Assembly (NCBI GenBank): GCA_008921705.1
Contig: VFFE01006594.1
Coordinates: 448,980-512,979 of the forward strand
Length of the DNA: 64,000 bases
Origin: Burhinus oedicnemus
Lineage: Eukaryota; Chordata; Aves; Charadriiformes; Burhinidae
Direction: 5' to 3'
Shown here: positions 48,201-60,350 of the stretch, in pieces
Position numbering within the stretch: the stretch's first letter is position 1
How the letters are laid out: each line of letters begins with the position of its first letter
Notes under the pieces: generated by a model
What the model saw: the letters and a program-made list of their open reading frames with translations, nothing else
What the model was told of the DNA's origin: nothing
Databases searched by the model: none
Translations under genes and position numbers: made by a program

Positions 48201-48699
48201 ACATATCCTGTCCCGGATTCATAACATCAATTTATCTGTTTGGCTGACTTTGCTTCACTCTCCATATTACAGTTTGTGGTTCCAATGTATCAGGATACTT
48301 AAGGAAATCAAAAACCATGAAGGATGTTTCCTTTGTACCACATCTGTCTTATTCTCCTCTTTTCTCTTATTTTTTGAGGTCCTCAGCGTTTACAGACTTC
48401 AGATCCATTGCATTACCTTTAGCCAGGCAAACAAACACAGATTCCCCCTCCTGGGCCTGCTAAGACAAACCAAAGGAAAAAGCTAATATCATTGCCAGCA
48501 GGGCAAAATGCTGGCACTGGAATGAGGGGCAGCAGCTGCCGCTGTGTCAGAGCCTCAAAGAGTTGTCCACATGCAAGAGGAGAAAAAGAGGGTAAAAGTA
48601 CCCCAGGGCTGCAATGAGACAGCAAGCTACCAGTCAGACCATAGTGCTTTATCTGAATAGAGCACAGTGGAGAGGGTCATCTTGCATCAGACCTGCAAG
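48201..48699. other. Unique non-coding sequence
   Basis: Nothing recognised. A 100-codon plus-strand frame at 48184-48486 lacks motifs. Confidence 0.5.
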
Positions 48700-48820
48700 G
48701 TCAGTAAATAATTAGTTTCCCTGTTTTGCAGATGAGAAAGTAGGGACCAAATTATTTAAGGCCATCCAGTGGGTCAGTGGTAGGACCAGGACCGTTTTTC
48801 TCATAGCCTCTGAGCTATAT
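48700..48820 (-). repeat. MIR-type SINE relic
   Basis: On the plus strand CCTGTTTTGCAGATGAGAAA begins the relic. AGTAGGGACCAAATTATTTA and AGGCCATCCAGTGGGTCAGTGG follow, and then TAGGACCAGGACC. These correspond in order to the reverse complement of MIR: TTTTACAGATGAGGAAACTG, GAGGTTAAGTGACTTGCCCA, AGGTCACACAGCTAGTAAGTGG and CAGAGCTGGGA. Confidence 0.78.
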
Positions 48821-51760
48821 GCATAGTTTTCTAGAATACTATATTCTACATGAAGCATTCAAAATAAAATGGTAAGGCTAAAGACATCAAGAACAAAGAA
48901 CAGCACAGATTTTCTGCTCTAATGGGTCCTTGATTGCCGCCTTTGCTAGTATCCACAAGAAAGGAACAGGGGGCAAAAGGGGAAAAGGGAAGTCTAAAAT
49001 GCCCTCTAAGGTTCAGATTCCTGTAACTATTTGGCTGGACAAAAATTTTGTTGGACAATCCCATGTTTACTCACTGAACATGGAGGCAGTAAGTTCTCAA
49101 AGGCAAAGCAGTCTGCCAGGGACCGAGGTGAGGTTTTAATGGGTGAAGCTGTATGTTCAGCAGAAATTAATTGAATGTGAGATGTTTTAAATGAGACATT
49201 TCTGTCTGATTCCATGTCAGAGGGACACACCTATGTGCTCCCAGGATTGTCAGTCAGGACTTGCTCCTGGAGTGAAGCTCCCAAACCAACCTTTTTTCAT
49301 TAAATCAAAAAAGCAACAACAACAACAATAAAAATTACAGAAAACCACCTAATCATACAGTCATAGTTCTTGGATTCAGATTTCTGAGTCAAGAGGAACA
49401 GGATGGCCTTGAATTTAAAGCTCCCATGTGCCAGAGTAATGCTGCACCAGTGTATTTGCAATATTCACTAGACACCTCCTAGACAACACCAACAAACTTT
49501 CTGCAAATGCATTTTATAGAATACCTGGTCCTAGCTGTCTTCCAAAGATGTCAAATATACCCCAGAATGGCAAATCTGAGAGTCCTGTGAAGTGCCGCCA
49601 TTAGCAGAGGCTGTGACACATCCCACAGGTCAGCCCTTGGGCACTTCTGCCTGCAGCAACCAAGGACTCAGAACTTTGCCCGATCACCTCAGCACAGCCC
49701 TTCCCTCTCCCCCCTACTCAGTGCAAAGCATTTTCCCTGAATATCCTGGCCTAGATTTTGCCATCAAATATCTTAGTGCTAACTTACTGTTGATGGAATA
49801 TGGTCTGTTCTTTCGTAACAAGATCTTTAAATAAATCTCCCATGTGAACACACAGGGTTCAGCAAGCAGGAAAAATAAAATTTTCAAGAGCCCTCGCTGT
49901 TGTTTTCATTAAAATTAGCAGCAAAACTCCCATTAAACTTGAGGAGAACGCTGCAGCCAGTGCTAAGCTACTTTAAAAATCCTGTCTGTATTAACTAAAA
50001 TCTACAGTCATACTCCAAACAAAAATCAGTTCCATGCAAAAGGCTCAAAAGAACTAGACTATGAAAAATCCATAAATTAGCTCATAGGCTAATCAGCTCT
50101 TCAAAGTAATTCTTATTTGTTTCCTTGGAAATGAAAAACAGCCAGAAGAAAAAGTCTTCAAGCTCATGAAAGTGTTTTCTCTATAGCTACAGGAAAAAGA
50201 TCTGAGGATTTAAGTGATGAGTGCTCGGTAATAACCTCTTCAAAGTGTGCCCTCTATGCTAATGTCCTTGATTGCGATAGTCAGAGGAATAATAAAATTA
50301 TACAGACTAAAATTCACCCATTCAAGTGGTGCCTGCTTGAAGCTAATTCTCTGCATGGAGGTCAAATTGAAGCCACTGTAAAACTGGTAACCAGATAGTG
50401 CTACAGTTGGTAGGAAACCCTGCCAATGTTTTTAAAATATATAGTTGATGCTTTTCTTTTGTTTTTCACAGATTTCTTTTTTTCCTGTTCAGATTGTAAA
50501 ATGGAGAGGATTAGGCAATTTGGGGGACTGGAGCTTTGGGCTGTCGGATTTAATCCAGCATAAACCCCTACTTTCCCAAGGAGATGCCTGTTAAATGCTC
50601 ACTGGCCACTGTGAAAAGAATCAGTGGGAGCATTTTGGGGAAGTTTCTTGGCAGATCATTGTCTCACAAGATTTGAAAAGGTCAGAGTATGAGGGATTCT
50701 CCCACTATAGACACCACTGGGATTAATGGACTCTGGTTTAGATTTTTATTTCCCTTCATATTTCCACATCTTACAGAATTGATACCATAACATCTAATCG
50801 CAGGTACACTGGCACAGAAGCTTTCTATTTTAGTTTGGATTTTTCTACATGACAGGTGGAAACTAGGCCCATTTTAAAAAAGCAACCCACTTTCTGTTAT
50901 ATTACTAATTGGTTATTTTCTCAGATTCCCTGGTGGTTAAAGAACCTGGTGGTTTCACTAGAGTATGAGCTCTTTCCACTCAAGAGTCAAACAAGAAGTT
51001 TTTAAATATAATTTAAATTTTAATATTTTCAGCCCTGTATACTGTAAAAAAACCTCCAGTCCCTGTTCCTCCATCTTACCAAGATTGAGGTATTCCCAAA
51101 TAAACCTTCCTCTATACAAGCATTTGAAGTGGCTACCTCCTGACATCCCTAATCAAAACCTGACCAAGGAATTGGACCATGCTACCACTCTACCCAATGT
51201 TATATCAAGACCTTCTGAAATTGCTTCTTCAGCAAATGTATCATCTTACTTATCTCTCTTGTCAGACAAAAGAGTGCATGACTGACCACTTAGAGAGTCC
51301 TATGTCTTCCCAGAAAGTCTAGCAGCAGCAAAATGTCGCAGCTTCCAACTGTGGCTCCCAAGTCTCCCTCGTATGAAAAGGCCAAACGCCATAGCAGAAA
51401 GCCCAATGTCGCTCTCAAAAGGGTCATTTATTGCCCACATCACAGAAGTGCTTTCACAGTGTATTTCCCAGAGAAATTCTCTCTGTAGGACTTCTGATAC
51501 CTTTGTTCCATCAGCTTGGAGGTCCTTATGGCTAATTAAATAAAACTGCAGCATGAGGTCCCACCCACAAGTGGCTCTAGGAAAGTAAAATTAAACTCCT
51601 CAGTCACCTTTGCCGTCTCTCAAGAGGCTTTTAGGAATGTGGAGTCACACATACTTTTCTGTTTGATGGGAAAACAATAGCAAGACATCTGATGGTCCTC
51701 TGTATGTTTACAAAGAAGAAAATAAGCAAGTTTAATCTGTGCATCAGGAATTCGGTCCAT
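48821..51760. other. Unique non-coding sequence
   Basis: No gene or named repeat recognised. A short (CAA)n tract lies at 49311-49331. The 106-codon plus-strand frame at 50965-51285 has no motif. Confidence 0.5.
49311..49331. repeat. (CAA)n microsatellite
   Basis: About six CAA units followed by A-rich sequence. Confidence 0.8.
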
Positions 51761-51799
51761 CCTCTTATTCCAGTTCCTCTTATTCCAGTTCCTCTTATT
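51761..51799. repeat. 15-bp tandem repeat, 2.6 copies
   Basis: The unit CCTCTTATTCCAGTT occurs at 51761 and 51776 and partially at 51791, without mismatch. This is a small minisatellite. Confidence 0.92.
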
Positions 51800-51839
51800 A
51801 AAAGGTTGGCTTAAGAAAGCCTGGCCGTTGCCAGGGCAC

Positions 51840-52260
51840 TTGCACTCGTACTTTTGCTTCCCTGAGAGTGCATCCTACCCAGAAGACCTCCTCCAGCCCT
51901 GAGACAGCAAGATGCCAAGTCCTTCTCCGGAGGAGCACCACTCCACGGAGCCCACCGCCTCCAGCCCTGCAGCCCGCCCGGCCCGGGGCTGCCTCTGTGG
52001 CGGAGCCAGCTCTGCACTGCCACCATGTGTCAGGCACTCACACCCAGCCCGGGCAATGTGTCCACATCCTCCCCAAACAGGGAGCTTTCATGCGGAACAG
52101 CGATGCAGGAACCTCAGCCTTCTTCCAGGCGGTGCCCTGACCACTGCTTGCGGAGCGGAACTAGCTCCTTGGCCCCATGGACACCTACCCCATGCTGCAG
52201 GGACCATACACAGCAGCAGGGTGGAGAATGTCCCACATTGAGACACTTTCTAACCTGCTG
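51840..52260. other. GC- and CpG-rich patch
   Basis: Eight CpGs fall within about 51925-52050, where the block GCCCGCCCGGCCCGGGGC stands out. Frames of 70-109 codons are open in all plus frames and on the minus strand, so openness does not identify a gene. A candidate ATG at 51912 opens a 109-codon Pro/Ala/Ser-rich frame with no recognised domain. It might be an isolated CpG patch with promoter or enhancer activity, or a local GC peak. Confidence 0.25.
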
Positions 52261-52267
52261 GTTTGGA

Positions 52268-52365
52268 TAGCCATGGGGAGATGTGGGTTCAGACCTCCTC
52301 TGGCAGAGAAAGAGACAGAGGTCGTGTGTCCCAAGTTCTGGCTGAGTGTCTTAACCATGGGAATA
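52268..52365 (+). repeat. tRNA-type SINE relic (MIR1-like)
   Basis: GGAGATGTGGGTTCAGACCT is followed by CCTCTGGCAGAGAAAGAGAC, and TTCTGGCTGAGTGTCTTAACC ends the relic. This follows the order GGGATGTGGGAGACCCAGGTTCAGATCC.., GGCAGAGAAGGGA and GGTGAGTGCTCTAACC of MIR1-like amniote SINEs. A B-box-like GGTTCAGACC is present. Confidence 0.6.
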
Positions 52366-52714
52366 TCTGCATGTAACTTTTAGGGGGAAGTTCTGATTTT
52401 GTATGTGTGTTCTGGGATGTCTTTTGGCTCAGGCTGTAGGTGACAAATATAAGCAGGAGGGATTGTGGGTCATGTAGGGGTGTAGGCACTCCTCTACTCA
52501 AAGCAGAAACAGAAACGAAGCAGACATGCCTAGGAGCAGAGACATTAGGGACTGACAGAAATTTGTTGATGAAAACCTGATACCTGCTAGCTTTATATAC
52601 CTTCTAATTTGTCAGAAACAAGTAGATGACTTCAATTAATGTCTGAGCTTGCTCTTCTCTAGAGGTGAGACTTCAATGCTGAAGTCTTTCTTGAATTCAT
52701 TGTGATTATAATCA
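52366..52714. other. Unique sequence between two SINE relics
   Basis: No gene or repeat recognised. Confidence 0.5.
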
Positions 52715-52955
52715 AATGGCTGGTGTGCTAAAAGCCTAATACCAACATCTGGGAGAGTCACGTTCCAGTCCCTGCTCCAAATAATATCTTTTAATGTAAA
52801 ACAGAATCCCACCATCCAGAGGCATTCATAATGATTCACAAAGTCCTAACTAACATGGAGTTGCATGCGTGTTCCAGTGCTCTACCGCCAGTCAAAAGCA
52901 GATCTGAACCCTGGCCTCCCACATGCCGTAAGTGCTCCCCAACACTCTCATCCCC
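52715..52955 (+). repeat. tRNA-type SINE relic (MIR1-like), both ends visible
   Basis: CTGGGAGAGTCACGTTCCAG runs into TCCCTGCTCC, matching the GTGGGAGACCCAGGTTCAAGTCCCTGCTCC head with its B box. About 100 bp downstream, GATCTGAACCCTGGCCTCCC and ACATGCCGTAAGTGCTCCCCAACACT match the inverted counterpart GATTTGAACCCAGGTCTCCC, ACATCCCAGGTGAGTGCCCTAACCAC. Both halves facing each other is the arrangement seen in this amniote SINE type. Confidence 0.62.
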
Positions 52956-55900
52956 TCCAGACATGAGGGATTTGGTTTCATGCGCTCTTTTCAGAATCAG
53001 ACTGGACCATCGCAGCAAGACAGGTGGAAGTACACCTACCTTGTGAATCTCATTAATGAAGAAGCAAACCATGGCTTGCTTTCTCCACAGAGTTATCCAG
53101 AGATGCAAATACAGAAGTAATGAAGCAACAGAGACATTCCTGGCAGAAATAGCAAAGCCCAGAAACAAAAAATTGAGAGAGATGTTTTAAGGGTCTAAGT
53201 TGGTAATTAGACATTAAAATCCTCCTTTCAAGCCTATTTCCATCCTTCTAGATCACAAGGACCCTAGGTGTACTTCTGCTTACAGCAGCTCAGCAGCTTT
53301 CTGCGCTACCTGTGTTTGTTCAGTAGAAGCAATATTGATATTGTTGTCTCCATACATCAGCCTTGCAAGCAATGGAGCCAACTACAAATAAGGTCATTAG
53401 AAACAGGTGAATAAACTATTATATCCATCAAATGCATGGGTATAAACGCATGTAGTCAGGCAGGACAATTAGATTCAAAGCATCATTATATTCTGTACTT
53501 CAGACACAAACATAAATGCTAGATCCTGGCTGGAAAAGGTAACAAGATGAAATGGAAAGTGGTTATTGGGTTGAGGGGTACTATTCCTTAACATATTACA
53601 CAATTACCTTATTTCCTGGGGCATTAAAATTAACACCACAGTTCTGCCCACAGAGGTAAATACCTCCAGGACAGAGCTGAGGGCCATCACCAGAGCAGCA
53701 GAGGGAGAATAACTTGTACTATAATCCCTGGGGGACTTAAGGGCACTTTTTCATAAACATTATACTTTGACCTGTGTTTCCTGTCAAAACCCAGTGAAGT
53801 TGGAGCAACAACATTGGGACCAGCAGAGTGTTCAGAAATGCCCAACAACATATTCAGAGCTGTTATCACACTTGTTTTCCTCTTTAAGTGACACAGATGT
53901 AGGAGAGGAGGGGGGAAGTAGCAAAAGCACAGTGTCTTCTCCCTATTCATCCTCAGCTTCTGCTCAGCCATGACAAATAAGCTCTAGAGATACAATCCTA
54001 ACAGAGGGGCAGACCAACCAGAGAGCATGTGGCATCTGGGTGAAAAGTTTCTTGCACCGTGGGACGGTAAGGAGCAGGCTATGTTTTGAAAGCAGACTCT
54101 TTGACACAGGGTCTTGCATTTTGTCTTGCTGTCACACTGTGTTACCACACCACATCACACTGTGTGACATAACCGACAAACCCTGTTGTAACGTGCTTTA
54201 GTATGTGTCATGGGAAGGCAACCTGCTGCTTGACGCTCCTAAGGGCCTTCAGGAAAAAGGCAATCCTGCTACTTCCCCACACCCAGAATTGTACCAGAAG
54301 CAAAGTTGAACATAAAGAGCTGCTCTCTTCCTGCCCATCCATAATCAGCTCCCAGCAGTCATCACTTGTCCCCCAGAACATTTCAGAAATTCCAGAGTAC
54401 ATAGTGATATAACGCTGCTGAAATGGAGCAACGTCCCATGAAGAAAGAGGCTGCCTGTTGAAACCTACTATTTCACATTCAAGTAGGAGGTGGCATGATA
54501 GAGCACACCACAGCAGAGTCCTGGCAGCGCACATCAGTAAGGACAAATGAAATTTTCAGCACTCACTCAAGGCATTTCAGTGTTGTCTTCCACTGAAGTT
54601 TGCTCCACTGAACCTCTTTGTGCCTTGCCATCTTCACGGTAGTGATATTAGTTGGGAAGGGATACCACATAACTACTCAGAATCTGAGAACTTTACACTT
54701 TTCTTTTTGCTGCATTCCCCAGGAATTACCAGTTGCCTCACTTTGTGGATGTCCCCACAGATGACATTTAAGCAAGCACTCTCCTGATTTATCTTGTCCC
54801 CAGGGGATTTCTAACCTATGTGGACTATGTCTGTGGATAATGAAATACATTGTCATACCACAAATTAAACACGTTAAACTAAATGACTGTCTCTTGTGCT
54901 CTTTCTCACTTTGTGAACTTCTAACCATGTATCATTGTCCCTGACATCTTCAGTACCACGGACTCACCTTAAATTCAGAGAATTAAGTTCTGTCCCACAG
55001 CTCAATAAGCAGCATTTTAGAAAGCCTCTTTTTATATTCACCAAGCAGCTCATTCAGCCTGAGGTGCCAACTCAGCAAAATGGCGAGACGCTCCCTTGCA
55101 CCTTCCCATAGAGGTGGATTTCATCCAGCAAGAAAAGTTTGCTTCCCCAGCAAATAGAACTTAACTGTGAACCCTGTAGGCAAAAAGTCAAGTTGTTCCT
55201 CTTCTCAACACCCCCCAAAGCACTTTTTTGTCAACAAGAGGGAGAAAACATGTCTCTGTGCAATGTGACATACAGATGTCCCTGGTGCTCACCTGTCCCA
55301 CCAAACGCATCATAGTGCACAGGTGGGAGCATCTGGTCTGTAACTCTCATTGCAGAAGAATGAAATATTCACATCTTTAAGTGTTTATAGTTTGGGGTGA
55401 AAAAATAGAGCAAGATACAGGTCAAATTCTCCCACCCAACCTGCATTGCAACACACTGGGCTCCACCTCGCAAGGTTGTACATGTCCTCCAGTGTTTGCA
55501 GCCTTGTACCTCTGCTTTCTTGCTGAATTTCCTCAGCAGACCATGCAGCATGACCATGACAGAACCGCTGGCAGCCTGCCTGGGTCTCTGCCTCAAGCAG
55601 CACACAAGGGCCATACAAAGCCAGCAAATCCTCAAGTACTTTCATCAGTCACTGAGAGTCCTTTGGTGCATCAAGGCAGGCATTTCACCATGTGCAGGAG
55701 CAGCCCAGCGTGACATCAGTGCGAGTGGTATGGGAAGGAGAGCAGCTCACCCTCTGCGCACACAGCAGCCACCTAGGCGAATGGCTGCGGGCAGTGTGAT
55801 TAATAAGAGCTGGGATGTGCAGCTATCTTGATGAAAGAAGCAAATTGGATTGCAGTACGGGTTACTGTGCACATATTTTCAGGGAGAAAGGACAGTGGTA

Positions 55901-55960
55901 AACATTTCCAGGGACAGATGGACATGACCGCAGCCCTGGTTGTGTTGGTATAACCAGGCA
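52956..55960. other. Unique non-coding sequence
   Basis: No gene or named repeat recognised. Overlapping frames on both strands at 55369-55831 (86-111 codons) have no motif. Confidence 0.5.
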
Positions 55961-56560
55961 CCTCCAGGAGGCCCAGGACACTTGCAGCCATGCGCAGGCA
56001 ATGGAGGAGAGGCGTAGCGAGGGCTAAGGCTTGGAGGGAGAGGGGCAGACAGCGTTGCTGGATTCAAAGGCCGGATGGCAGCAATGGGACTCTAAGCACC
56101 CCTCTCAGCTTTGGGGCTTGATGTGGGCAAGCCAGGGTCCCCCTGTGAGACACCGCTGCCACCATGGGCCACAGACATGACACGAGGGCCCAGATGGCTG
56201 GTGGCACTTGGCCCACGAAACCAGACAGGCCTCTGCACCGGAGGCACCTGTGGGACGGTGACACAGCTGCTGGGGCCAAGTGGCCACCTGCCCTCAGGAG
56301 CAGGACCCGCACCGGCATCTGCAGAAAAAGGAATCTCCAGCTCCTGGCAGGTGGCCTGCCCTCCTTGTGCTGCGATCTCGTCGGATCACCTCAGAGAAAA
56401 TGGCTGAGTGCCTTGGCCAGCGCCCAAGCGGTACAACAAAGGGCGAGCACGGGTGACTCATCCCCGTGTCAGACGGTTCTCCCTCCCCACCGGTGCCCGC
56501 CCCGCTCGCCCTGGGGACAGGCACTGGTGGCCTCCATTCCGCAGTGACCCTCTGACACCA
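55961..56560. other. CpG-rich patch with Kozak-context 127-codon frame
   Basis: I count 19 CpGs in 56161-56520, much denser than most of the window. GCCACCATGG, an exact optimal start context, has its ATG at 56164 and opens a 127-codon plus-strand frame to 56547. The peptide is rich in Arg, Pro, Ala and Gln, with no domain, signal peptide or membrane segment I recognise. Overlapping frames (98 codons plus, 60-84 minus) are also open, as expected for GC-rich DNA. No canonical splice signal or poly(A) signal is tied to it. Best described as a CpG-rich patch with an unproven open frame. Confidence 0.25.
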
Positions 56561-59500
56561 TTTTTAAGGTTTTAAGGTTTTAATCCCAGCAAACTGGCCT
56601 AGCTCCAGCGCAAAACCCTGCAGGCTGACAGGATCCTCCTGGGGCCTGCAGGCTCCCATCTGCCCCCAGAAGCACCCAGCTTCAACCACAGGCCAGCCTC
56701 TCTCAGCCACCATCCCACGGCCTCACGCAGCCCCACTGTCCTCCCAGTCAGCGCCTCCGTTGGGCTGTTTTGGAGGAGGAATGGGAGCACATGGCTTTTA
56801 CTTACCTTGCTAAGCCTTTGGTTTCCACGGTTTTGTCCTTGTGTATCTCCTACCACAAATCCCCAGTCCCTACAGGGCCCAGGCTGCTATAATTAGTATT
56901 AGGTAAGATTAAGATAAAGAGCAGCTAACTAGCTAATTTATCAGGGATCCAAGTAGCAACACACTCTGAATGTTGATGCATGTTACAGTTATCAGGTCTA
57001 TCGTTCCTCATATCTTCACCATCTTCAGCGTTTTGGAGATTCGTTGGAGGAGCAATTTCAACAAACTTGTTCACTGGTCATTTGAGACACTCGTCTCTAG
57101 AAGCACTGAAACAACACTTGCACTTTCCCATCCCATTTCTCAGCGACCTTTATGTAATGTATTGCCCAGCTTTCAGAGACAACGAGGCACAGAGGAAAGG
57201 CTAGGAGAGGAGGTTTACAACCTCCCTTTTCACAGAATTTAAAATCTTGAGATTTCTTCAAAATTAAAGAAATGAAAATGATTCACGCAAATGTGCAGAT
57301 AGTCAGAGGGGAGCAGAAGGTTCACAGCTGGAGGGATTTTATTGAATGTTCATATCATAGCAGGCACTGCATCAATGCATATCAATGCCCACACAGTCCC
57401 AGAGCCCCAGCCCTCTAACCCAGAAGTCTGTGTTTTATTCATTGCTTTTCCAATGCTTTGGGACTAGTACGGTTACATACAATAGTAAGCACACATGCTC
57501 ATCTCTGTTTTATTGTTGTTATCGTATTTTTACCTCATACATAGATTAAAAATATTTTGCGTTCCCTGTGGCTATGTATGTACTTCTTAAAAGCAGAATA
57601 TTTTACAACACTGCTGTACAGTGTTTTCACAAATAGATGTATTATTAGTAATAAAATATCCTGCTCCAATTTACATTCAAGCATCTTTTGCTTCTGGCTG
57701 GGGAAGCACGCCTGCAGTGACTTCACAACCTCTTAAACACTATAAATACAGCTATATATCTTCTGTAGAAAAAAACCCCAAATCTGTCATGATTTATGGG
57801 TAACTCTCTCCGTTAATCCTAATAATAGGGTTAGGAGAAGCAATTTGCAACCTACTTTAACCTTTAGGTTTAAGGATCTTCAGAGTGTGTCCTTCTAGTG
57901 CTCTTCAGCACAAAGGCAAACAGGCAGCGAAAGAGGAGCTGCACACTTGGCCACCCAAAGCCAGAACTGCCAGATGAAAAACAGGAAACCGATCCGGTTT
58001 AAGAGCAACAGCAAACTGTAAATATGCATCTCGATGGAAACACGTTCTCAATGTGCAATGTTCTGAGCATACACCCTTATGCTTCACAAATGCCTGAAGG
58101 AGGACAGAGACATTGTAAAAGTGACTCCAAGCAATCTCATCTTCTGAGCTACAGCCTGGCAACCATATAAATGGTGCAAGAATGACATTCCTCTGTCCCT
58201 CACCACTGAGTCACTGATTCCTGCCTTTTAGGTGGGAATGGACACATAGTCTTTTCTGATCCTGTATTTTATGGTTCCCTGACCCCATTAATGTCTGCAC
58301 AACCCTCACAGTAATATGGAAGGGAACAAGCATAGCCTTTGCATGAAAGTGAGTCTCTCATCTGTCCTCGTACCTGTCTGTCCCAGCTAATGTCATTTCT
58401 GCTTCCCAGTCCCCATCATTTACTAGCCTCACGCCTGCTTCTTGCTGCATGAGCTAGACTCCCTGGCTGGAGTCCGTCTCCGTAATGCACTGCAGTCATC
58501 AAATTGCCATGATGCATACTGGCAGTGCAGACAGCACGGAGACTACGGTGCGGTAAGTAAGGGTAATGTAATGCGGCCATGGGGCTGAGAGGCCCAAGAG
58601 GAGCCAAGACTGGAAGCACAGGAAGCCTTCTCCATGAGGCATTAGAGATACTCATGCAGCCGCACTGATTAATATTGCCTCTCCCAAAATGAAATATGCC
58701 ATCTCAAGGTCAGTGTGAACAAAAAAGCACTCCAGGGTAAAACTCCCAGCTTGCTCAGATTGAAAGAAGGAAAAAAGGAGTGCAGAGCAGAGGGAAGCAA
58801 GCGGTAATAACAATAAAGATTACAGAGGAACTTAATAAGGATTACTGCCTGTCATTTAGTAAAGAGAGTAGCTTTTTCTCTCTCTTTTCCTTTTTTAATT
58901 CTTTCTAAAGAAATAGCCTAGGTTGATAATTCTGCAGATGGGTACTGAACAGTGAGCCAATCTCAGTTCAGGAAGAAGTTCCCGTTACAGAAGGCAGGAC
59001 ATGCAGACGGAAGAAAGTTCAAATGCCTCCACAGGAAAATTGGACAAATGGTATGTAAAGTTGCCTCAAATAGAGACCTCTAAGGGTTACAGCTGGCCTT
59101 GAAGGCAGGGAGAGACAAATAATATACAGACAAAGGAAGGAAAGGAGTAATACAGCAGGTGAGGATTTGGACATGTTTTTGCCTCTAGACTCCTGGCAGG
59201 GACATTTTTCATGGTCTGTGGGGGTGAGGTATTTTGCAGGAAGACCAAGGAGGCTATAGAAATTGTTAATTGCTTGCAGTAGATTTCTTTCAATGAATAC
59301 TGTGGTTTTGCTACCACCTCTGTAGATCAGGCCCCATCATGTTTGTGAGTGACACCAGCTCACGGCACTGTATAAATGCAGTGTTTATTATTAGCACCCA
59401 TGCACCATGGACATACAAGCTTTAACCACTGAGACCCAGCCTTTGGGAAGAAACAGCCTGTGTTTAGCTGTGTACATTTGCAATGATTCATGAGATTGTC

Positions 59501-60260
59501 TGCAATCGCTGTAAAAATAGCACTTACGCAACTCAGGAGCTACTACTGAAATCCTGACATTACTGGGTCTTCCCCTCTTAGTCACACTCATTTCAATTAA
59601 TTTCCATGCCGCCAAGAGAACTTCATACAGAAAAGGCATAAACCTGAAAGAGGAACTGGGGGAGTTAGGAAATGCAGCGAAAGGGGATGATCATTTCTTT
59701 GCAATTGTGATGAGGAAAGATTGCAGCTGTTATTCCCCCTGTAGAAGTGAAATGTGCAAACTCAACGAAAAAAGGAGACAAATCTGTAGAGACTTTTTTT
59801 TTTTTGTATTTTGCCGAACTAATGTTTTTCTTTACTTTTCAACTGAGCAGCTAATTCATGGCTGGAAGGTATGAAGGAACATATGTTTTTCCACCCATTT
59901 TCCTCCAGTGCTGCCCAGTCCTTTCTCCATTTCTATCTGGGCCCAGCTCTGCACTTGCAGCCTAGCGCATGTCAGCTCACCAGCACCCTGATGAGGACCA
60001 CTTGAAGGGTGGCTCAAAGCACACATAAGAACATGAGGTTTAGCCCTTGCACACATGAGCAACCTGCCAGACCTCATCCACTGAGCTGTGGTTCACACAC
60101 GGGGCCCTTGTCCCCCACGCCCTGGGGCTTTTCATGACCCAAGCCCTATGCTTCCACCACACAACCTCAAGTGCAGCCAAAGAAGAGATCTGGGGATCTC
60201 GACAGGGACAAGGGCTTCTTTCAGTGTTCACAGCTACCCTTAAAAAACTTTCAGAGTAGA
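56561..60260. other. Unique non-coding sequence
   Basis: No gene or firm repeat recognised. A GTAAGT donor-like site follows GCG near 58553, but no supported exon lies upstream. Confidence 0.5.
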
Positions 60261-60263
60261 GTC

Positions 60264-60350
60264 TGTAGGGCCAAATGATGAGCCCTTTTCCTATACTGGT
60301 AAAAAAACTACAGCTGCTGGTAGAACCGTTGAACCCATGGGAGTTGTTTG
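60264..60350. repeat. Possible ancient repeat relic (GGGCCAAAT type)
   Basis: TAGGGCCAAATGATGAGCCC, an ACTGGTA..ACTACAGCTG middle and GAACCCATGGGAGTTG loosely follow the pattern AGGGCCAAATTC..CTGGTGTAACT..GAAGTCAATGGAGTT of old amniote repeats. Diverged and weak. Confidence 0.35.

Noticed and set aside
37381..49331. CRISPR-like or functional tandem arrays
   Set aside because: The tandem stretches are ordinary trinucleotide microsatellites without regular spacers.
57395..57450. Additional MIR relic (CCCTCTAACCCAGAAGTCT)
   Set aside because: Only one short phrase matches and no other MIR block is in the right position.
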